From positions 1 to 38,935 of the forward strand of contig DYZK01000047.1 in assembly GCA_020741275.1 (NCBI GenBank): a stretch of DNA of 38,935 nt, written 5' to 3'. This document shows, piece by piece, positions 25,810 through 35,132 of the stretch. The notes under the pieces were generated by a model that saw nothing but the letters and a program-made list of their open reading frames with translations, was not told the origin of the DNA and did no database searches. The first letter of the stretch is position 1, and the number at the start of each line of letters is the position of its first letter. This DNA is from Corynebacterium urealyticum. Lineage in GTDB: Bacteria > Actinomycetota > Actinomycetes > Mycobacteriales > Mycobacteriaceae. The position numbers and the translations under genes were made by a program.

Positions 25810-25828
25810 CCAGGTGAGGCTTAGCCAA
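25810..25828. promoter_or_regulatory. Orphan DtxR-like box
   Basis: CCAGGTGAGGCTTAGCCAA matches the DtxR consensus at about 13 of 19 positions, with the core AGGTnAGGCT intact. It lies between convergent gene ends, over 200 bases after the siderophore operon, with no gene start nearby. No credible small gene was found on either strand next to it. Confidence 0.4.
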
Positions 25829-25850
25829 CAAGAGTCATCCCGACCTCAAT

Positions 25851-25869
25851 GCCGGTGATTTTCACCGGC
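25851..25869. terminator. Bidirectional hairpin between convergent units
   Basis: GCCGGTGA (25851-25858) and TCACCGGC (25862-25869) form a perfect 8-base stem with a TTT loop, 12 bases after the stop of the MFS gene on the minus strand. No T tract follows on either strand. Confidence 0.45.
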
Positions 25870-25880
25870 GCCCACATGCG

Positions 25881-27182
25881 CTAGAGCTTCTCCACCGCGT
25901 TCGGGTTGCGCAGTGTCTCTCGGCCGAAGCACCACGCCACCACCGCGAGCCCCGCGACCACACCACAGGCCAGGAAACCCGCGCGGAAGCCAGCCCACTG
26001 GATCAGCAGCCCCACGATAATCGGCCCCAGGATCGAGCCGGTGTCCTGCGCCATCTGGAAGTTGGCGAGCACGCGGCCGCCCGAGCGTTCCGCCCCGATC
26101 ACGTCCGCCAGCACCGCCTGCTGCGCCGGGTTGAACAGCCCGGCCCCCGCACCGGCCAGCACGCTGAGCAACAGTAGCGACCACACCCGGTCCGAGAAGC
26201 CCAGCGCCGCGGTGAACGCCCCATTGGCCACCAGGCCCACCAGGATCAGCGGCTTGCGGCCAACCCGGTCGGCCGCCCGCCCGCTGAACTGCTGCACCAC
26301 TGCATTGCCCGCGGCGAAGGTCGCCATCGCCAACCCCGCGTACGCGGCGCCCGACTCGAAGATCGCCGCCGCCAGCAGCGGGAGGGTCGCCACGCGCACG
26401 CCGAAGTTCAGCCAACCATTGGCGAAACCACCGACCAGGGCGCTGCGGTAGGCGGAGTCCGCGAAGGCCTCCCGGAAGCGCATCGGGGTGGTCGGCCGCC
26501 CTCCCTCGGTGGGTCGCACCCCGACGGAGGCGGGCATGCGCCGCCACACCACAACTGCTGCCAGGAACACCGCCGCTCCGTAGATCGCGAAGGGCGCGCG
26601 CATACCCAGCACCGACAGCATCGCGCCCAGCACCGGCCCCAGCACATTACCCAGCAGGAAGGCGGTGGCGTACAGGCTAGAGCAGCGCCCGCGGATCTCC
26701 GGCGGGGAGAGGCGCACGATCAGCCCCATCGCGGAGACCGTGAACATCGTGGAGCCAATGCCCGCGACCGCGCGCAGCAGCAGGATGTGCCAGTACTCCC
26801 CCACGAACGCGACCAGGGCGGTGGTCAGGGCCACGATGAGCAGGCCCGAAAGGTAGACGCGCCGCGAGCCCAACCGATCCACCAGCCGCCCAGAGACCGG
26901 AGCAAAGGCCAGGCGAGAGAAGGCGAAGATACTGACCACCGCACCAGCGGCGGCCACGCCCACGTTGAAGGACTGCGCGAACTGCGGCAAAACCGGCGCG
27001 ATCAGCCCATAACCCAGCGCGATGATGAACGCCGCGGCCACCAGCACCCAAATGGACTGCGGTACCGCTGGTTTTTCGGCACACGCCGAGTTCGGTTTTT
27101 CGCCGGCCACCAGCGCTTGCTCCCCGCCGGCATCCCCGCTTGCTCCTGCCCCCTGCGTCAACTCTTCACCTTCACGTGCCAT
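25881..27182 (-). CDS. MFS transporter (drug:H+ antiporter-like), candidate siderophore exporter
   Basis: The protein of 433 residues has a 40-residue polar N-terminus and about 12 membrane helices. MFS loop 2-3 motifs are present in both halves (GRLVDRLGSRRV and GRAADRVGRKPL), with an antiporter-like helix 5 region (GNVLGPVLGA). Substrate cannot be read from the sequence. It ends facing the siderophore operon and lies downstream of a second MFS gene by 33 bases, so both are probably one transcript. No clear ribosome site precedes the ATG, suggesting coupling to the upstream gene or a different start. A role in siderophore export is inference from position; no iron box precedes the pair. Confidence 0.8.
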   Translation of the reverse strand: MAREGEELTQGAGASGDAGGEQALVAGEKPNSACAEKPAVPQSIWVLVAAAFIIALGYGLIAPVLPQFAQSFNVGVAAAGAVVSIFAFSRLAFAPVSGRLVDRLGSRRVYLSGLLIVALTTALVAFVGEYWHILLLRAVAGIGSTMFTVSAMGLIVRLSPPEIRGRCSSLYATAFLLGNVLGPVLGAMLSVLGMRAPFAIYGAAVFLAAVVVWRRMPASVGVRPTEGGRPTTPMRFREAFADSAYRSALVGGFANGWLNFGVRVATLPLLAAAIFESGAAYAGLAMATFAAGNAVVQQFSGRAADRVGRKPLILVGLVANGAFTAALGFSDRVWSLLLLSVLAGAGAGLFNPAQQAVLADVIGAERSGGRVLANFQMAQDTGSILGPIIVGLLIQWAGFRAGFLACGVVAGLAVVAWCFGRETLRNPNAVEKL

Positions 27183-27215
27183 ATCAACTAACGCTAGCCC
27201 ACCGGCACTGGGTGC

Positions 27216-28448
27216 CTAAGCGTCGGCATAGCCCTGCTTGGCCTGCGGCCGGCGCCCATGGACGAAGAAGTAGAACACACCTGCCACCGCTACCAGCCCC
27301 GCGAGCAGCAGGTACATCGCCGAGTAGCCCGTCGCGCTGATCAGCGAACCCAGGAAGATCGGCCCCAGGGCCACGCCCACATCCACCAGCAGCATCAGCG
27401 TGGAGATGCCGGTGCCCAGCCGGGAGGCGTCCACCAAACGCACCGCGATGGCCTGCGAGGCGGGCATGAGCGTGCCATAACCCAGACCGCTCAGCACGCC
27501 AGCCAGGATGACCAGCGCGTCGTTACCCGCCAGCGCCAGAACAACCAAGGCCACAATGAACATGACCACGCCGAAGTAGACGACGGCATTATCGCCCCGT
27601 TCGTCCTGAATACGGCCAAGGAAGAAGCGGGAGATGAACATTGCCGCGGCATAGGCCAGGAAGAACACCGAGGCACCCGTCTGCGTGCCGCGCTGCTCCG
27701 AGTAGCTCATCAGGAAGGTGATCACGCCCGAGTAGCTCACGCCCACGATCAGCATGAACACACCGATCGGCACGACCCGGCCGTCCGCAATATCCGAGGC
27801 GTGGAAGCTCGGTCGTTGCGCACCGCGGGACTCTTCCGCTGCGGCGCGCTCCCCCGCCGTCGCCCCCAGTAGGACGCCGAGAACCAGGCTGACAACCGCA
27901 ACCGCGATCGTCGTCGTGAACAATGCCCGGTAACTGAACTGACCGACCAGGAACAGGCCGAGCGCCGGGCCCAGGGCCGTCGAAAGGGTGTTACCCAGCG
28001 CGAAGAAGCCGGTGCCCTCAGCGCGGCGGGCCGGCGGGATCACGCGCTGAGCGGTGGTCATCACCGCCGTAGAGGCGATGGCATAGCTCAAACCATGCAG
28101 CATGCGCACCAGAATCAGCACCCAGAAGGAACCCTCCAGCAGGTAGCCCACGCTGCTGGCCGCCACCACCACCAGCGAGATCCACAGCACCCGCCGCCTG
28201 CCGAAGGCGTCCACGAGGTAGCCGGAGAACAAGCGCGCCACCGTGGCGCCCACCACGAAAGAACTTGAGGCGAAACCGGCGGCGGCGTCCGAGGCGGCGA
28301 ACTGCTTCACCGCGTACAGCGCCATCGTGGTGACGAGGATGTAGAAGGCCAGGTACTGCGTGAAGTTGATAACCCAGGCGAGCAGGAATGCTGGGGTAAT
28401 CAGCTGGCTATCCGCTGGTTGGGGCGTGGTTGCGGCGTGGGAGCTCAC
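27216..28448 (-). CDS. MFS transporter
   Basis: This protein of 410 residues has about 12 membrane helices and the loop motif GYLVDAFGRRRV after helix 2; the second-half counterpart is GRIQDERGDNAV, a weaker match. A polar central loop (ERAAAEESRGAQRPSFH) lies near residue 200-225. The start is GTG 28448, with AAGGAGG ten bases upstream. It lies after the S10-operon terminator and before the other MFS gene. The two are different subfamilies, not a recent duplication. Substrate unknown; arabinose/sugar-efflux or drug-efflux types are possible. Confidence 0.8.
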   Translation of the reverse strand: MSSHAATTPQPADSQLITPAFLLAWVINFTQYLAFYILVTTMALYAVKQFAASDAAAGFASSSFVVGATVARLFSGYLVDAFGRRRVLWISLVVVAASSVGYLLEGSFWVLILVRMLHGLSYAIASTAVMTTAQRVIPPARRAEGTGFFALGNTLSTALGPALGLFLVGQFSYRALFTTTIAVAVVSLVLGVLLGATAGERAAAEESRGAQRPSFHASDIADGRVVPIGVFMLIVGVSYSGVITFLMSYSEQRGTQTGASVFFLAYAAAMFISRFFLGRIQDERGDNAVVYFGVVMFIVALVVLALAGNDALVILAGVLSGLGYGTLMPASQAIAVRLVDASRLGTGISTLMLLVDVGVALGPIFLGSLISATGYSAMYLLLAGLVAVAGVFYFFVHGRRPQAKQGYADA

Positions 28449-28536
28449 TTCGTTAAGGCCTCCTTAGGGGTTGGGTGGCGTGACGCATCACTGAAAAGAC
28501 GTAGATTTTCAGGCTACGACTCTTGCATTGCACGCG

Positions 28537-28572
28537 AAAAACCCCCGTGCTCGGTATACCGAACACGGGGGT
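28537..28572 (-). terminator. Main terminator of the S10 operon
   Basis: A 15-base stem (28541-28555 with 28558-28572, one G-U pair) with core ACCCCCGTG is followed on the minus strand by TTTTTCG. This is the strongest terminator in the window. Confidence 0.9.
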
Positions 28573-28583
28573 GATTCAGGGTG

Positions 28584-28619
28584 AGCCCTAGCCCCGGGGT
28601 GGTGAGGCTAGGACGGGCT
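28584..28619 (-). terminator. First of two tandem hairpins after rpsQ
   Basis: AGCCC plus TAGCC (28584-28593) pair with GGCTA (28606-28610) and GGGCT (28615-28619), with a four-base bulge. It precedes the main terminator on the minus strand and could act as a 3'-end stabiliser. Confidence 0.45.
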
Positions 28620-28633
28620 CTGAGCCAAGGATA

Positions 28634-28912
28634 CTACTTAGCCTTCTCCACGATCTCGTGAAGACGGAAGTGCTTGTCCTTGGACAGCGGGCGGCACTCG
28701 ACGATGCGGACGCGGTCGCCCACGCCTGCGGTCTCGTTCTCGTCGTGTGCCTTCACGCGCGAGTTGGTGCGCATGATCTTGCCGTACAGGGCGTGCTGCT
28801 TGCGGTCCTCCAGCTCGACGACGATGGTCTTAGCCATCTTGTCGGAGACCACGTAGCCGGTGCGGACCTTCTTCTGGCCCTTTTCCTTCTTGTTCACGTT
28901 AGCCTCACTCAT
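28634..28912 (-). CDS. rpsQ: 30S ribosomal protein S17
   Basis: S17 is a primary 16S rRNA binder. The protein of 92 residues has [20 protein letters not shown] in essence ([19 protein letters not shown]) and the end [25 protein letters not shown]. It is the last gene of the S10 operon and overlaps rpmC by ATGA. Two hairpins follow. Confidence 0.97.
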   Translation of the reverse strand: MSEANVNKKEKGQKKVRTGYVVSDKMAKTIVVELEDRKQHALYGKIMRTNSRVKAHDENETAGVGDRVRIVECRPLSKDKHFRLHEIVEKAK

Positions 28913-29142
28913 GCTGCGTCACCACCAGGGTTGGTCGACAGCCCGAGCTCGCGCTCGCGCAGGACCGTGTAGATGCGAGCGATGTCCTTCTTGACAACGC
29001 CCAGACGACGGTTGTTGGTCAGCTGGCCGGTCGCCATCTGGAAGCGAAGGTTGAACAGCTCTTCCTTGCTCTCCTTCAGGCGGGTGGTCAGCTCCTCGTT
29101 GCTGAGCTCGCGGAGCTCAGAGGCTGGGATACCAGTAGCCAT
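28909..29142 (-). CDS. rpmC: 50S ribosomal protein L29
   Basis: L29 lies near the exit tunnel and is contacted by SRP and trigger factor. The product (77 residues) reads [20 protein letters not shown] and [19 protein letters not shown], then [16 protein letters not shown]. The ATG at 29142 shares its A with the rplP stop (TAATG), so the longer frame to 29181 is rejected. Confidence 0.96.
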   Translation of the reverse strand: MATGIPASELRELSNEELTTRLKESKEELFNLRFQMATGQLTNNRRLGVVKKDIARIYTVLRERELGLSTNPGGDAA

Positions 29143-29558
29143 TAGAACTGATCCTCCTTCTTCACGATGCGCACCTTGCATGGCAGCTTCGCACCGGCAC
29201 GACGCAGAGCCTCCAAAGCGGTCTGCTCATCTGGGTACGACATCTCGAACAGGATGCGGCCTGGCTTGACGTTGGCGACCCACTTCTCGACCGGGCCCTT
29301 ACCGGAACCCATACGCACGCCGAGTGGCTTCTGGGTCAGTGGACGGTCCGGGAAGATGTTGATCCACACCTTGCCACCACGCTTAATGTGGCGGTTGATG
29401 GCAATACGTGCAGCCTCGATCTGGCGGTTCGTGATGTAGGTCGGCTCCAGGGCCTGCAGGCCGTAGTCGCCGAAGGTCACACGGTTGCCGCCCTTGGACA
29501 TACCGCTACGGTTCGGGCGGTGCTGGCGGCGGAACTTAACGCGCTTGGGGATAAGCAT
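29142..29558 (-). CDS. rplP: 50S ribosomal protein L16
   Basis: L16 shapes the A-site region of the large subunit. The start [20 protein letters not shown], the motif [21 protein letters not shown] and [18 protein letters not shown] are diagnostic. The length of 138 residues is standard. Confidence 0.97.
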   Translation of the reverse strand: MLIPKRVKFRRQHRPNRSGMSKGGNRVTFGDYGLQALEPTYITNRQIEAARIAINRHIKRGGKVWINIFPDRPLTQKPLGVRMGSGKGPVEKWVANVKPGRILFEMSYPDEQTALEALRRAGAKLPCKVRIVKKEDQF

Positions 29559-29564
29559 TTGTTC

Positions 29565-30311
29565 TTAGCCCTCCTGCTTCTTCTCGGCGCGCTGGCGGCG
29601 TGCACCACCGCGGCGCGGGCGCTCACGGCGACCACCGCGGGACGGGCGCTCGTCGCGAGCGTTCATCAGGGACTCGCGGCGACCGCCGACGACGTCACCC
29701 TTGTAGATCCACACCTTGACGCCGATGCGGCCGAAGGTGGTGTGGGCCTCGTGGGTGCCGTAGTCGATCTCGGCACGGAGCGTGTGCAGCGGAACGCGAC
29801 CCTCGTGGTAGCGCTCGGTGCGACCCATCTCCGCGCCGCCCAGGCGACCGGAGCAAACAACCTTGATGCCCTTGACCTGAGGCTGACGCATTGCACCCTG
29901 GATCGCCTTGCGCATAGCGCGGCGGAATGCAACGCGGTTCACCAGCTGCTCGGCGATGGACTGAGCCACCAGCTGAGCGTTGGCATCAACGTTCTTGACT
30001 TCGAGGATGTTGAGCTGGACCTGCTTGCCGGTGAGCTTCTCGAGCTTGCCGCGGATGCGGTCAGCCTCGGAGCCACGACGGCCGATCACGATGCCCGGAC
30101 GTGCGGTGTGGATGTCGACGCGCACACGGTCGTGCGTGCGCTCGATGACCACGTTCGCGATGCCCGCGCGCTCGAGGCCCTCGGAGAGGAACTCGCGGAT
30201 CTTGATGTCTTCGGCAAGGTAGTCAGCGTACTGCTTGTCGGCATACCAGCGGGACCGCCAATCGGAGGTGATACCCAGCCGGAGGCCGTGGGGTTGAATC
30301 TTCTGGCCCAC
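29565..30311 (-). CDS. rpsC: 30S ribosomal protein S3
   Basis: S3 lines the mRNA entry tunnel. It begins (M)[20 protein letters not shown], has the KH-type motif [20 protein letters not shown] and the C-terminal [16 protein letters not shown] basic, Arg/Gly-rich tail of about 35 residues ([17 protein letters not shown]) ends it. The GTG start shares its G with the rplV TAG stop. Confidence 0.97.
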   Translation of the reverse strand: MGQKIQPHGLRLGITSDWRSRWYADKQYADYLAEDIKIREFLSEGLERAGIANVVIERTHDRVRVDIHTARPGIVIGRRGSEADRIRGKLEKLTGKQVQLNILEVKNVDANAQLVAQSIAEQLVNRVAFRRAMRKAIQGAMRQPQVKGIKVVCSGRLGGAEMGRTERYHEGRVPLHTLRAEIDYGTHEAHTTFGRIGVKVWIYKGDVVGGRRESLMNARDERPSRGGRRERPRRGGARRQRAEKKQEG

Positions 30312-30673
30312 TACTGAGCACTTCCCTTCTGGCTCTCGACTACCACGGTGATGTGGCTGCTGCGCTTACGGATGTGGAAAGCACGACCCTGAGCGCGCGG
30401 ACGGAAACGACGCATGGTCGGGCCCTCGTCGGCGTATGCCTCGGAGATGACCAGGGTGCGCGGATCCAGACCAAAGTTGTTCTCTGCGTTAGCCGCTGCG
30501 GAGGCAACAACCTTGGCGACGTCCTCGGAAGCAGCCTGCGGGGCGTACTTCAGGATCGCCAGAGCGTCCTCGACGGACTTACCGCGGACCAGATCGATCA
30601 CGCGACGTGCCTTCATCGGGCTGACGCGCACGAAGCGCGCGGTGGCGCGTGCGGAATTCACAGTTTCAGTCAT
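30311..30673 (-). CDS. rplV: 50S ribosomal protein L22
   Basis: L22 extends a hairpin into the exit tunnel. [24 protein letters not shown] and the C-terminal [29 protein letters not shown] identify it; the hairpin tip is in the latter block. Length 120 residues. Confidence 0.97.
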   Translation of the reverse strand: MTETVNSARATARFVRVSPMKARRVIDLVRGKSVEDALAILKYAPQAASEDVAKVVASAAANAENNFGLDPRTLVISEAYADEGPTMRRFRPRAQGRAFHIRKRSSHITVVVESQKGSAQ

Positions 30674-30675
30674 GA

Positions 30676-30954
30676 TTATCGACGACCCTTCATGTCGTCC
30701 TTGACGTGACCCTTGAAGGTCTTCGTCGGTGCGAACTCGCCCAGCTTGTGACCAACCATCGAGTCATCGATGAACACCGGCACGTGCTTACGACCGTCGT
30801 GGACGGCGAAGGTGTGACCGATGAAGTCGGGCAAGATAGTCGAGCGGCGGGACCAGGTCTTGATGACCTGCTTGGTGCCCTTCTCGTTCTGAGCATCCAC
30901 CTTGTTGAGGAGGTGCTCGTCAACGAATGGGCCCTTCTTAAGGCTGCGTGGCAT
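30676..30954 (-). CDS. rpsS: 30S ribosomal protein S19
   Basis: S19 is in the 30S head. [45 protein letters not shown] and [20 protein letters not shown] are diagnostic. It has 92 residues and lies two bases before rplV. Confidence 0.97.
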   Translation of the reverse strand: MPRSLKKGPFVDEHLLNKVDAQNEKGTKQVIKTWSRRSTILPDFIGHTFAVHDGRKHVPVFIDDSMVGHKLGEFAPTKTFKGHVKDDMKGRR

Positions 30955-30970
30955 TCTCTGCTACCTCCTC

Positions 30971-31807
30971 TTAGCGCTTCTTGTTGGGACGGCGACGGCG
31001 GACAATCATCTTGTCGCTCGGACGGTTCGGGCGGCGGGTGCGGCCCTCCAGCTGACCCCATGGGGACACTGGGTGGCGGCCACCGGACGTGCGGCCCTCA
31101 CCACCACCGTGCGGGTGGTCGACCGGGTTCATAGCGGCACCGCGGACGGTCGGGCGCCAGCCCTTCCAGCGCATACGGCCGGCCTTGCCCCAGCGGATGT
31201 TGATCTGCTCCTGGTTACCGACCTCGCCGACGGTTGCACGGCAACGGATGTCGACGCGGCGGATCTCGGAGGACGGCATACGCAGGACTGCGTACTTACC
31301 CTCCTTACCCAGCAGCTGGATCGAAGCACCAGCGGAGCGGGCCATCTTGGCGCCGCCACCTGGCTTCAGCTCGACGCAGTGGATGGTGGTACCAGCCGGG
31401 ATGTTACGCAGCGGCAGGTTGTTACCAACCTTGATGTCTGCGTTCGGGCCGGACTCAACCAGTGCGCCCTGCTTCAGGCCACGCGGAGCGATGATGTAGC
31501 GCTTCTCGCCGTCGCGGTAGTGCAGCAGTGCGATGTTTGCGGTGCGGTTCGGGTCGTACTCGATGTGTGCGACCTTAGCGACCACGCCGTCCTTGTCGTT
31601 ACGACGGAAGTCGATCACGCGGTAGCGACGCTTGTGGCCGCCACCCTTGTGACGGGTGGTGATGTGGCCGTGAACGTTGCGGCCACCGGTCTTCGACAGC
31701 GGGCGCAGCAGAGACTTCTCTGGAGTGGAGCGAGTGATCTCGCTGAACTCGGAGACGGAGCTCGCGCGGCGACCCGGCGTAGTCGGCTTGTACTTACGAA
31801 TAGCCAT
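30971..31807 (-). CDS. rplB: 50S ribosomal protein L2
   Basis: L2 is a core 23S rRNA binder near the peptidyl transferase centre. Marks include [40 protein letters not shown] and the C-terminal [19 protein letters not shown], which carries the conserved functional His. Length 278 residues. Confidence 0.98.
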   Translation of the reverse strand: MAIRKYKPTTPGRRASSVSEFSEITRSTPEKSLLRPLSKTGGRNVHGHITTRHKGGGHKRRYRVIDFRRNDKDGVVAKVAHIEYDPNRTANIALLHYRDGEKRYIIAPRGLKQGALVESGPNADIKVGNNLPLRNIPAGTTIHCVELKPGGGAKMARSAGASIQLLGKEGKYAVLRMPSSEIRRVDIRCRATVGEVGNQEQINIRWGKAGRMRWKGWRPTVRGAAMNPVDHPHGGGEGRTSGGRHPVSPWGQLEGRTRRPNRPSDKMIVRRRRPNKKR

Positions 31808-31844
31808 ACTTTTGCTTCCTCTTTACCTGTCGGTTTGCCGGCGC

Positions 31845-32153
31845 TTACGCGACGGTGCCACCGAAGATGTCGATCGGATCGCTGCCGGCGACCAGGGTCA
31901 CCATGGCGCGCTTAGTGGCCTTGCGACGACCGTAGCCGTAGCGGGTGCGCTTGAGCTTGCCCTCACGGTTAGCGGTGTTGACGCTGGCGACCTTCACGCC
32001 GAAGATCTGCTCGACGGCAATCTTGATCTGGGTCTTGTTGGACGTTGGTGCGACGAGGAACGTGTAAACGTTCTGCTCCATCAGGGCGTAAGACTTTTCA
32101 GACACGACCGGAGCGATGATGACGTCGCGAGGATCTACAACCTTGTTGCTCAC
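31845..32153 (-). CDS. rplW: 50S ribosomal protein L23
   Basis: L23 docks trigger factor and SRP at the tunnel exit. The protein of 102 residues shows [45 protein letters not shown] and [18 protein letters not shown]. It overlaps rplD by ATGA. Confidence 0.97.
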   Translation of the reverse strand: MSNKVVDPRDVIIAPVVSEKSYALMEQNVYTFLVAPTSNKTQIKIAVEQIFGVKVASVNTANREGKLKRTRYGYGRRKATKRAMVTLVAGSDPIDIFGGTVA

Positions 32154-32827
32154 TTAGCCTCCTCCTTCGTGTTCTGGTCCTCGGCCTTGTTGGCGCCGCT
32201 TGCTGCCTTGATGAAGGCGTCCAGTGCCTCGACAGAGAACACGACGTCGTCTGCGTGCAGAACGTCGTAGGTGTTCAGCTGGTCTGCCGGCAGTGCGTGC
32301 ACGTTCGGCAGGTTCTCGACCGACTTGCGAGCGGTCAGGTCCTCACGGGTGAGGACGACCAGGATCTGCTTGCGCTCGGTCAGACGCTCCAGGAAGGAAC
32401 GTGCGGATTTGGTGGATGGGATCTGGCCCGGCACGAGCTCCTCGATCACGTGGATGCGGGAGTGGCGTGCGCGGTCAGACAGGGCGCCGCGCAGTGCGGC
32501 AGCCTTCATCTTCTTCGGGGTGCGCTGGGAGTAGTCGCGCGGCTGCGGGCCGTGGACCGTGCCACCACCGGTGAAGTGTGGTGCGCGGATGGAGCCCTGG
32601 CGTGCGCGGCCGGTGCCCTTTTGGCGGAATGGCTTGCGGCCACCGCCACGGACCTCGCCGCGACCCTTGGTTGCGTGCGTGCCCTGGCGCTTCGCTGCGA
32701 GCTGAGCGGTAACGACCTGGTGCATCAGCGCGACGGACGCCTCAACATCGAAGATGGATGCTGGGAGCTCTACGCTGCCGTTGGTCTTACCATCAGCGGT
32801 ATGTACATCAAGCTTCAGATTGCTCAT
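32150..32827 (-). CDS. rplD: 50S ribosomal protein L4
   Basis: L4 reaches into the exit tunnel and in E. coli autoregulates the S10 operon. The loop [34 protein letters not shown] is conserved, seen here in essence at about 65-100, followed by [18 protein letters not shown]. It overlaps rplC and rplW by ATGA on both sides. Length 225 residues with a short acidic tail. Confidence 0.97.
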   Translation of the reverse strand: MSNLKLDVHTADGKTNGSVELPASIFDVEASVALMHQVVTAQLAAKRQGTHATKGRGEVRGGGRKPFRQKGTGRARQGSIRAPHFTGGGTVHGPQPRDYSQRTPKKMKAAALRGALSDRARHSRIHVIEELVPGQIPSTKSARSFLERLTERKQILVVLTREDLTARKSVENLPNVHALPADQLNTYDVLHADDVVFSVEALDAFIKAASGANKAEDQNTKEEAK

Positions 32828-33480
32828 GCTTTAGCACCGCCCTTCACTGCGGTCTTGACAACGACGATGCCGCCGTTGATACCCGGAACTGCGCCCTTGA
32901 TGAGCAGCAGGTTGGAATCGGTATCGACCTTGGCAACCTTCAGGTTCTGCATGGTCACGCGGTTGTTGCCCATGCGACCTGCCATGCGCTTGCCCTTGAA
33001 GACGCGACCCGGGGTAGCGGCTCCGCCGATACCACCGACGCGACGGTGCGCTGCCTGGTTACCGTGTGCTGCACCCTGGCCAGCAAAGCCGTGGCGCTTC
33101 ATGCCGCCGGCGAAGCCGTGACCCTTGGAGGTGCCGGTGACGTCCACGAAGTCGACCTCGTTGAAGATCTCGACGGTTACGTCCTGGCCAACCTCGTAGC
33201 CGGAAGCATCCGCAACGCGGATCTCGGCGACGTGGCGACGAGGGGTAACGCCGGCCTTCTTGAAGTGGCCAGACTCAGGCTTGTTGACCTTACGTGGGTC
33301 GATCTCACCGAATGCGATCTGGACGGCCTCGTAGCCGTCGATGTCCTTGGTGCGCACCTGGGTTACGACACAAGGCCCAGCCTCGACGACGGTGACCGGT
33401 ACGACGCGGTTCTCGTCATCGAAGATCTGGGTCATGCCGAGCTTCTTGCCCAGGATGCCCTTGATCTCAATATCACTCAT
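32824..33480 (-). CDS. rplC: 50S ribosomal protein L3
   Basis: L3 is an assembly initiator near the peptidyl transferase centre. [21 protein letters not shown] and [19 protein letters not shown], then [19 protein letters not shown], identify it. Length 218 residues. It starts 51 bases after rpsJ. Confidence 0.97.
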   Translation of the reverse strand: MSDIEIKGILGKKLGMTQIFDDENRVVPVTVVEAGPCVVTQVRTKDIDGYEAVQIAFGEIDPRKVNKPESGHFKKAGVTPRRHVAEIRVADASGYEVGQDVTVEIFNEVDFVDVTGTSKGHGFAGGMKRHGFAGQGAAHGNQAAHRRVGGIGGAATPGRVFKGKRMAGRMGNNRVTMQNLKVAKVDTDSNLLLIKGAVPGINGGIVVVKTAVKGGAKA

Positions 33481-33531
33481 AGTTTTGTTCTCCGCTGCCT
33501 TTAAGCTGCTGTATTCAGACTCGACTCAGGC

Positions 33532-33837
33532 TTACTGAATGTTGACGTCGACGCTTGCCGGAAGGTCGATGCGCATGAGGGCATCAACGGTCTTCGGGGT
33601 TGGGTCGAGAATGTCGATCAGGCGCTTGTGAGTACGCATCTCGAAGTGCTCGCGCGAGTCCTTGTACTTGTGCGGCGAACGGATGACGCAGTAAACGTTC
33701 TTTTCAGTTGGCAACGGCACCGGGCCGACTACACGGGCGCCGGTACGAGTGACCGTCTCAACAATCTTCTTGGCAGAAGCGTCGATTGCCTCGTGATCGT
33801 AGGCCTTGAGCCTGATGCGGATCTTCTGTCCCGCCAC
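33532..33837 (-). CDS. rpsJ: 30S ribosomal protein S10
   Basis: S10 (101 residues) is in the 30S head and is also the NusE antitermination factor. The GTG at 33837 gives [20 protein letters not shown] and has AGAGGA five bases upstream; the open frame to 33864 adds nine residues without family support. The end is [16 protein letters not shown]. It opens the S10 operon, with a long upstream region of about 780 bases. Confidence 0.97.
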   Translation of the reverse strand: MAGQKIRIRLKAYDHEAIDASAKKIVETVTRTGARVVGPVPLPTEKNVYCVIRSPHKYKDSREHFEMRTHKRLIDILDPTPKTVDALMRIDLPASVDVNIQ

Positions 33838-34617
33838 GCTTGTCCTCTTCCTCAGCGTGCCCACGTTCTCGACCTGCTGTCGAGCTTGTGAGCGAACACG
33901 CTTCTATTCTTGTCTTAACGCTGTCCGGCCGTGGGGCCTGGTCCAGACGCCAGTTTGCTCAGTGTCTTCTCTGTTCACTTCGTTGCACCGGTTGGGGTGA
34001 TAAACGATCGCGATTGCGTTGTTCACAAAGCACACACTGTGTGTTGGAAGAGACCCTCCCCGCGTGGGGACTAGTGCTCATGCGCCTGTGGACTGCTGGT
34101 TATCTGCAGTTTTGGGCGCAGAGGAGGCAAAAGGTTCTTTCCTTATGCTTACTGCCGCTGTTCATTTACCATGTCCCACTCCGGCACCCGCGGTCGGGCG
34201 TGTCGCCGCTCCCGCGCGAAGTACCGCACAGCAGAGTCGCCCCCCACTGTGTTGGTTCATGCTCGCTTCACCATCAACACCTTCTTGGCTGGGCATTTTA
34301 TCCTGATCAGTTCCGGTTAGGCTTAATCAAGCACGCATGGCCTCATGTGCCGTGTTAAAGCAACGTCAAGTATTCAACCACATCAAACGCGCCAGGCCAA
34401 ATTAATTTTTCTGGCTCCGGCGGTTATCCGCTACAAACAGCTTCGCTAACTAGAACCGGTCTGCCGGAACCAACCGCTTCTTGAAGGCATGCGTGAACTA
34501 CGCCGGACAGCGAGTGCCGCTATTGCGATAGTCTGAAAGGCATTGCGCGCAACGGCCGAGCAGGTCCAGCAGCGCCAACACGCGACCAGGGCACACAACG
34601 ACCGAGAAGAGGCTTCC
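33838..34617. other. Long intergenic region between divergent rpsJ and the J-domain-like gene
   Basis: No gene is supported; the open frames here lack ribosome sites and family features. Contents: a palindromic CACACACTGTGTG (34031-34043), a small hairpin CCCCGCGTGGGG (34059-34070), a candidate promoter for rpsJ (34295-34330), and AT-richer sequence at 34370-34420 (ATTAATTTTT). The rpsJ leader may be long and could hold an S10 autoregulatory structure. Confidence 0.5.
34295..34330 (-). promoter_or_regulatory. Candidate distal rpsJ promoter with DtxR-like sequence
   Basis: TAAAAT (34300-34295, minus strand) in the context GGATAAAATG fits the corynebacterial -10 consensus. The -35 position has GCCTAA, a poor match. 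Overlapping it is TCCGGTTAGGCTTAATCAA (34312-34330, plus strand), about 13 of 19 matches to the DtxR consensus, possibly by chance. The leader would be about 450 bases. Confidence 0.3.
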
Positions 34618-35073
34618 ATGGCTAACCAGGCCCGCAGCACCGGCGGCAACCAGAGCTTCCGCAAGAACCCGGAGTATGTCAAGGCACGCCGCGCCATCGT
34701 CCGCGAGCACCACCCGGATCATGGCGGAAGCAACGAAGCCCTGATCGCTGAGCTCAAGAAGCTCGACGAGCGTTGGGAGCGCAAGACCGCCTTCAGCGCA
34801 GCACTGCGGGAACAGTTCCAGGAGCACCGCCCCTCCTTCATCGACCCGAAGGCCGCGGAACAGGCGATCCAGTTTGCCGAGCGCTATGCGGACCCCGTCG
34901 TCTCCACCGCGGATCACCTCGTCGAGCGGGGCGAGAAGGGCGGCAAGTGGCTCAAGGAGAAGGGCCAGGGCCTCTACGAATCCAAGGTCCCACCCAAGGT
35001 GAAGCAGAAGGTCGAGAAGACCGCCCAGGATGTGCTCGACCGCGCCACGAAGCGCTTCAAAAACGGCAAGTAA
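34618..35073 (+). CDS. Small J-domain-like protein with HPD motif
   Basis: The product of 151 residues contains VKARRAIVREHHPDHGGSNE (about 23-42), then ALIAELKKLDERW, which matches helices II-III of a DnaJ J-domain around the essential HPD loop. Helix I is not recognisable, so the J-domain is short. The remaining 90 residues are highly charged and helical (KGGKWLKEKGQGLYESKVPP, KVKQKVEKTAQDVLDRATKRF), with no zinc finger or substrate-binding domain. The ATG at 34618 has AGAAGAGG five bases upstream; the frame to 34543 is less likely. A J-protein would stimulate an Hsp70 (DnaK) ATPase. Its place between the tuf and rpsJ units, convergent with tuf, may hint at a link to translation but does not prove one. 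Confidence 0.72.
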   Translation: MANQARSTGGNQSFRKNPEYVKARRAIVREHHPDHGGSNEALIAELKKLDERWERKTAFSAALREQFQEHRPSFIDPKAAEQAIQFAERYADPVVSTADHLVERGEKGGKWLKEKGQGLYESKVPPKVKQKVEKTAQDVLDRATKRFKNGK

Positions 35074-35132
35074 CACCGCCCCCCCCTGGGCCTCCCCGCC
35101 TCCCTCCATGTCCAAACCCCTCTAGACGCAAG

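Noticed and set aside
33840..34358. Open plus frame of 172 residues upstream of rpsJ
   Set aside because: Overlaps the rpsJ start region, lacks a ribosome site and has Cys/Trp/His-rich random composition; treated as intergenic.
34498..35115. Minus frame of 205 residues over the J-domain-like gene
   Set aside because: Leu/Gly/Ala-rich antisense shadow; the plus frame has a good ribosome site and the HPD motif.
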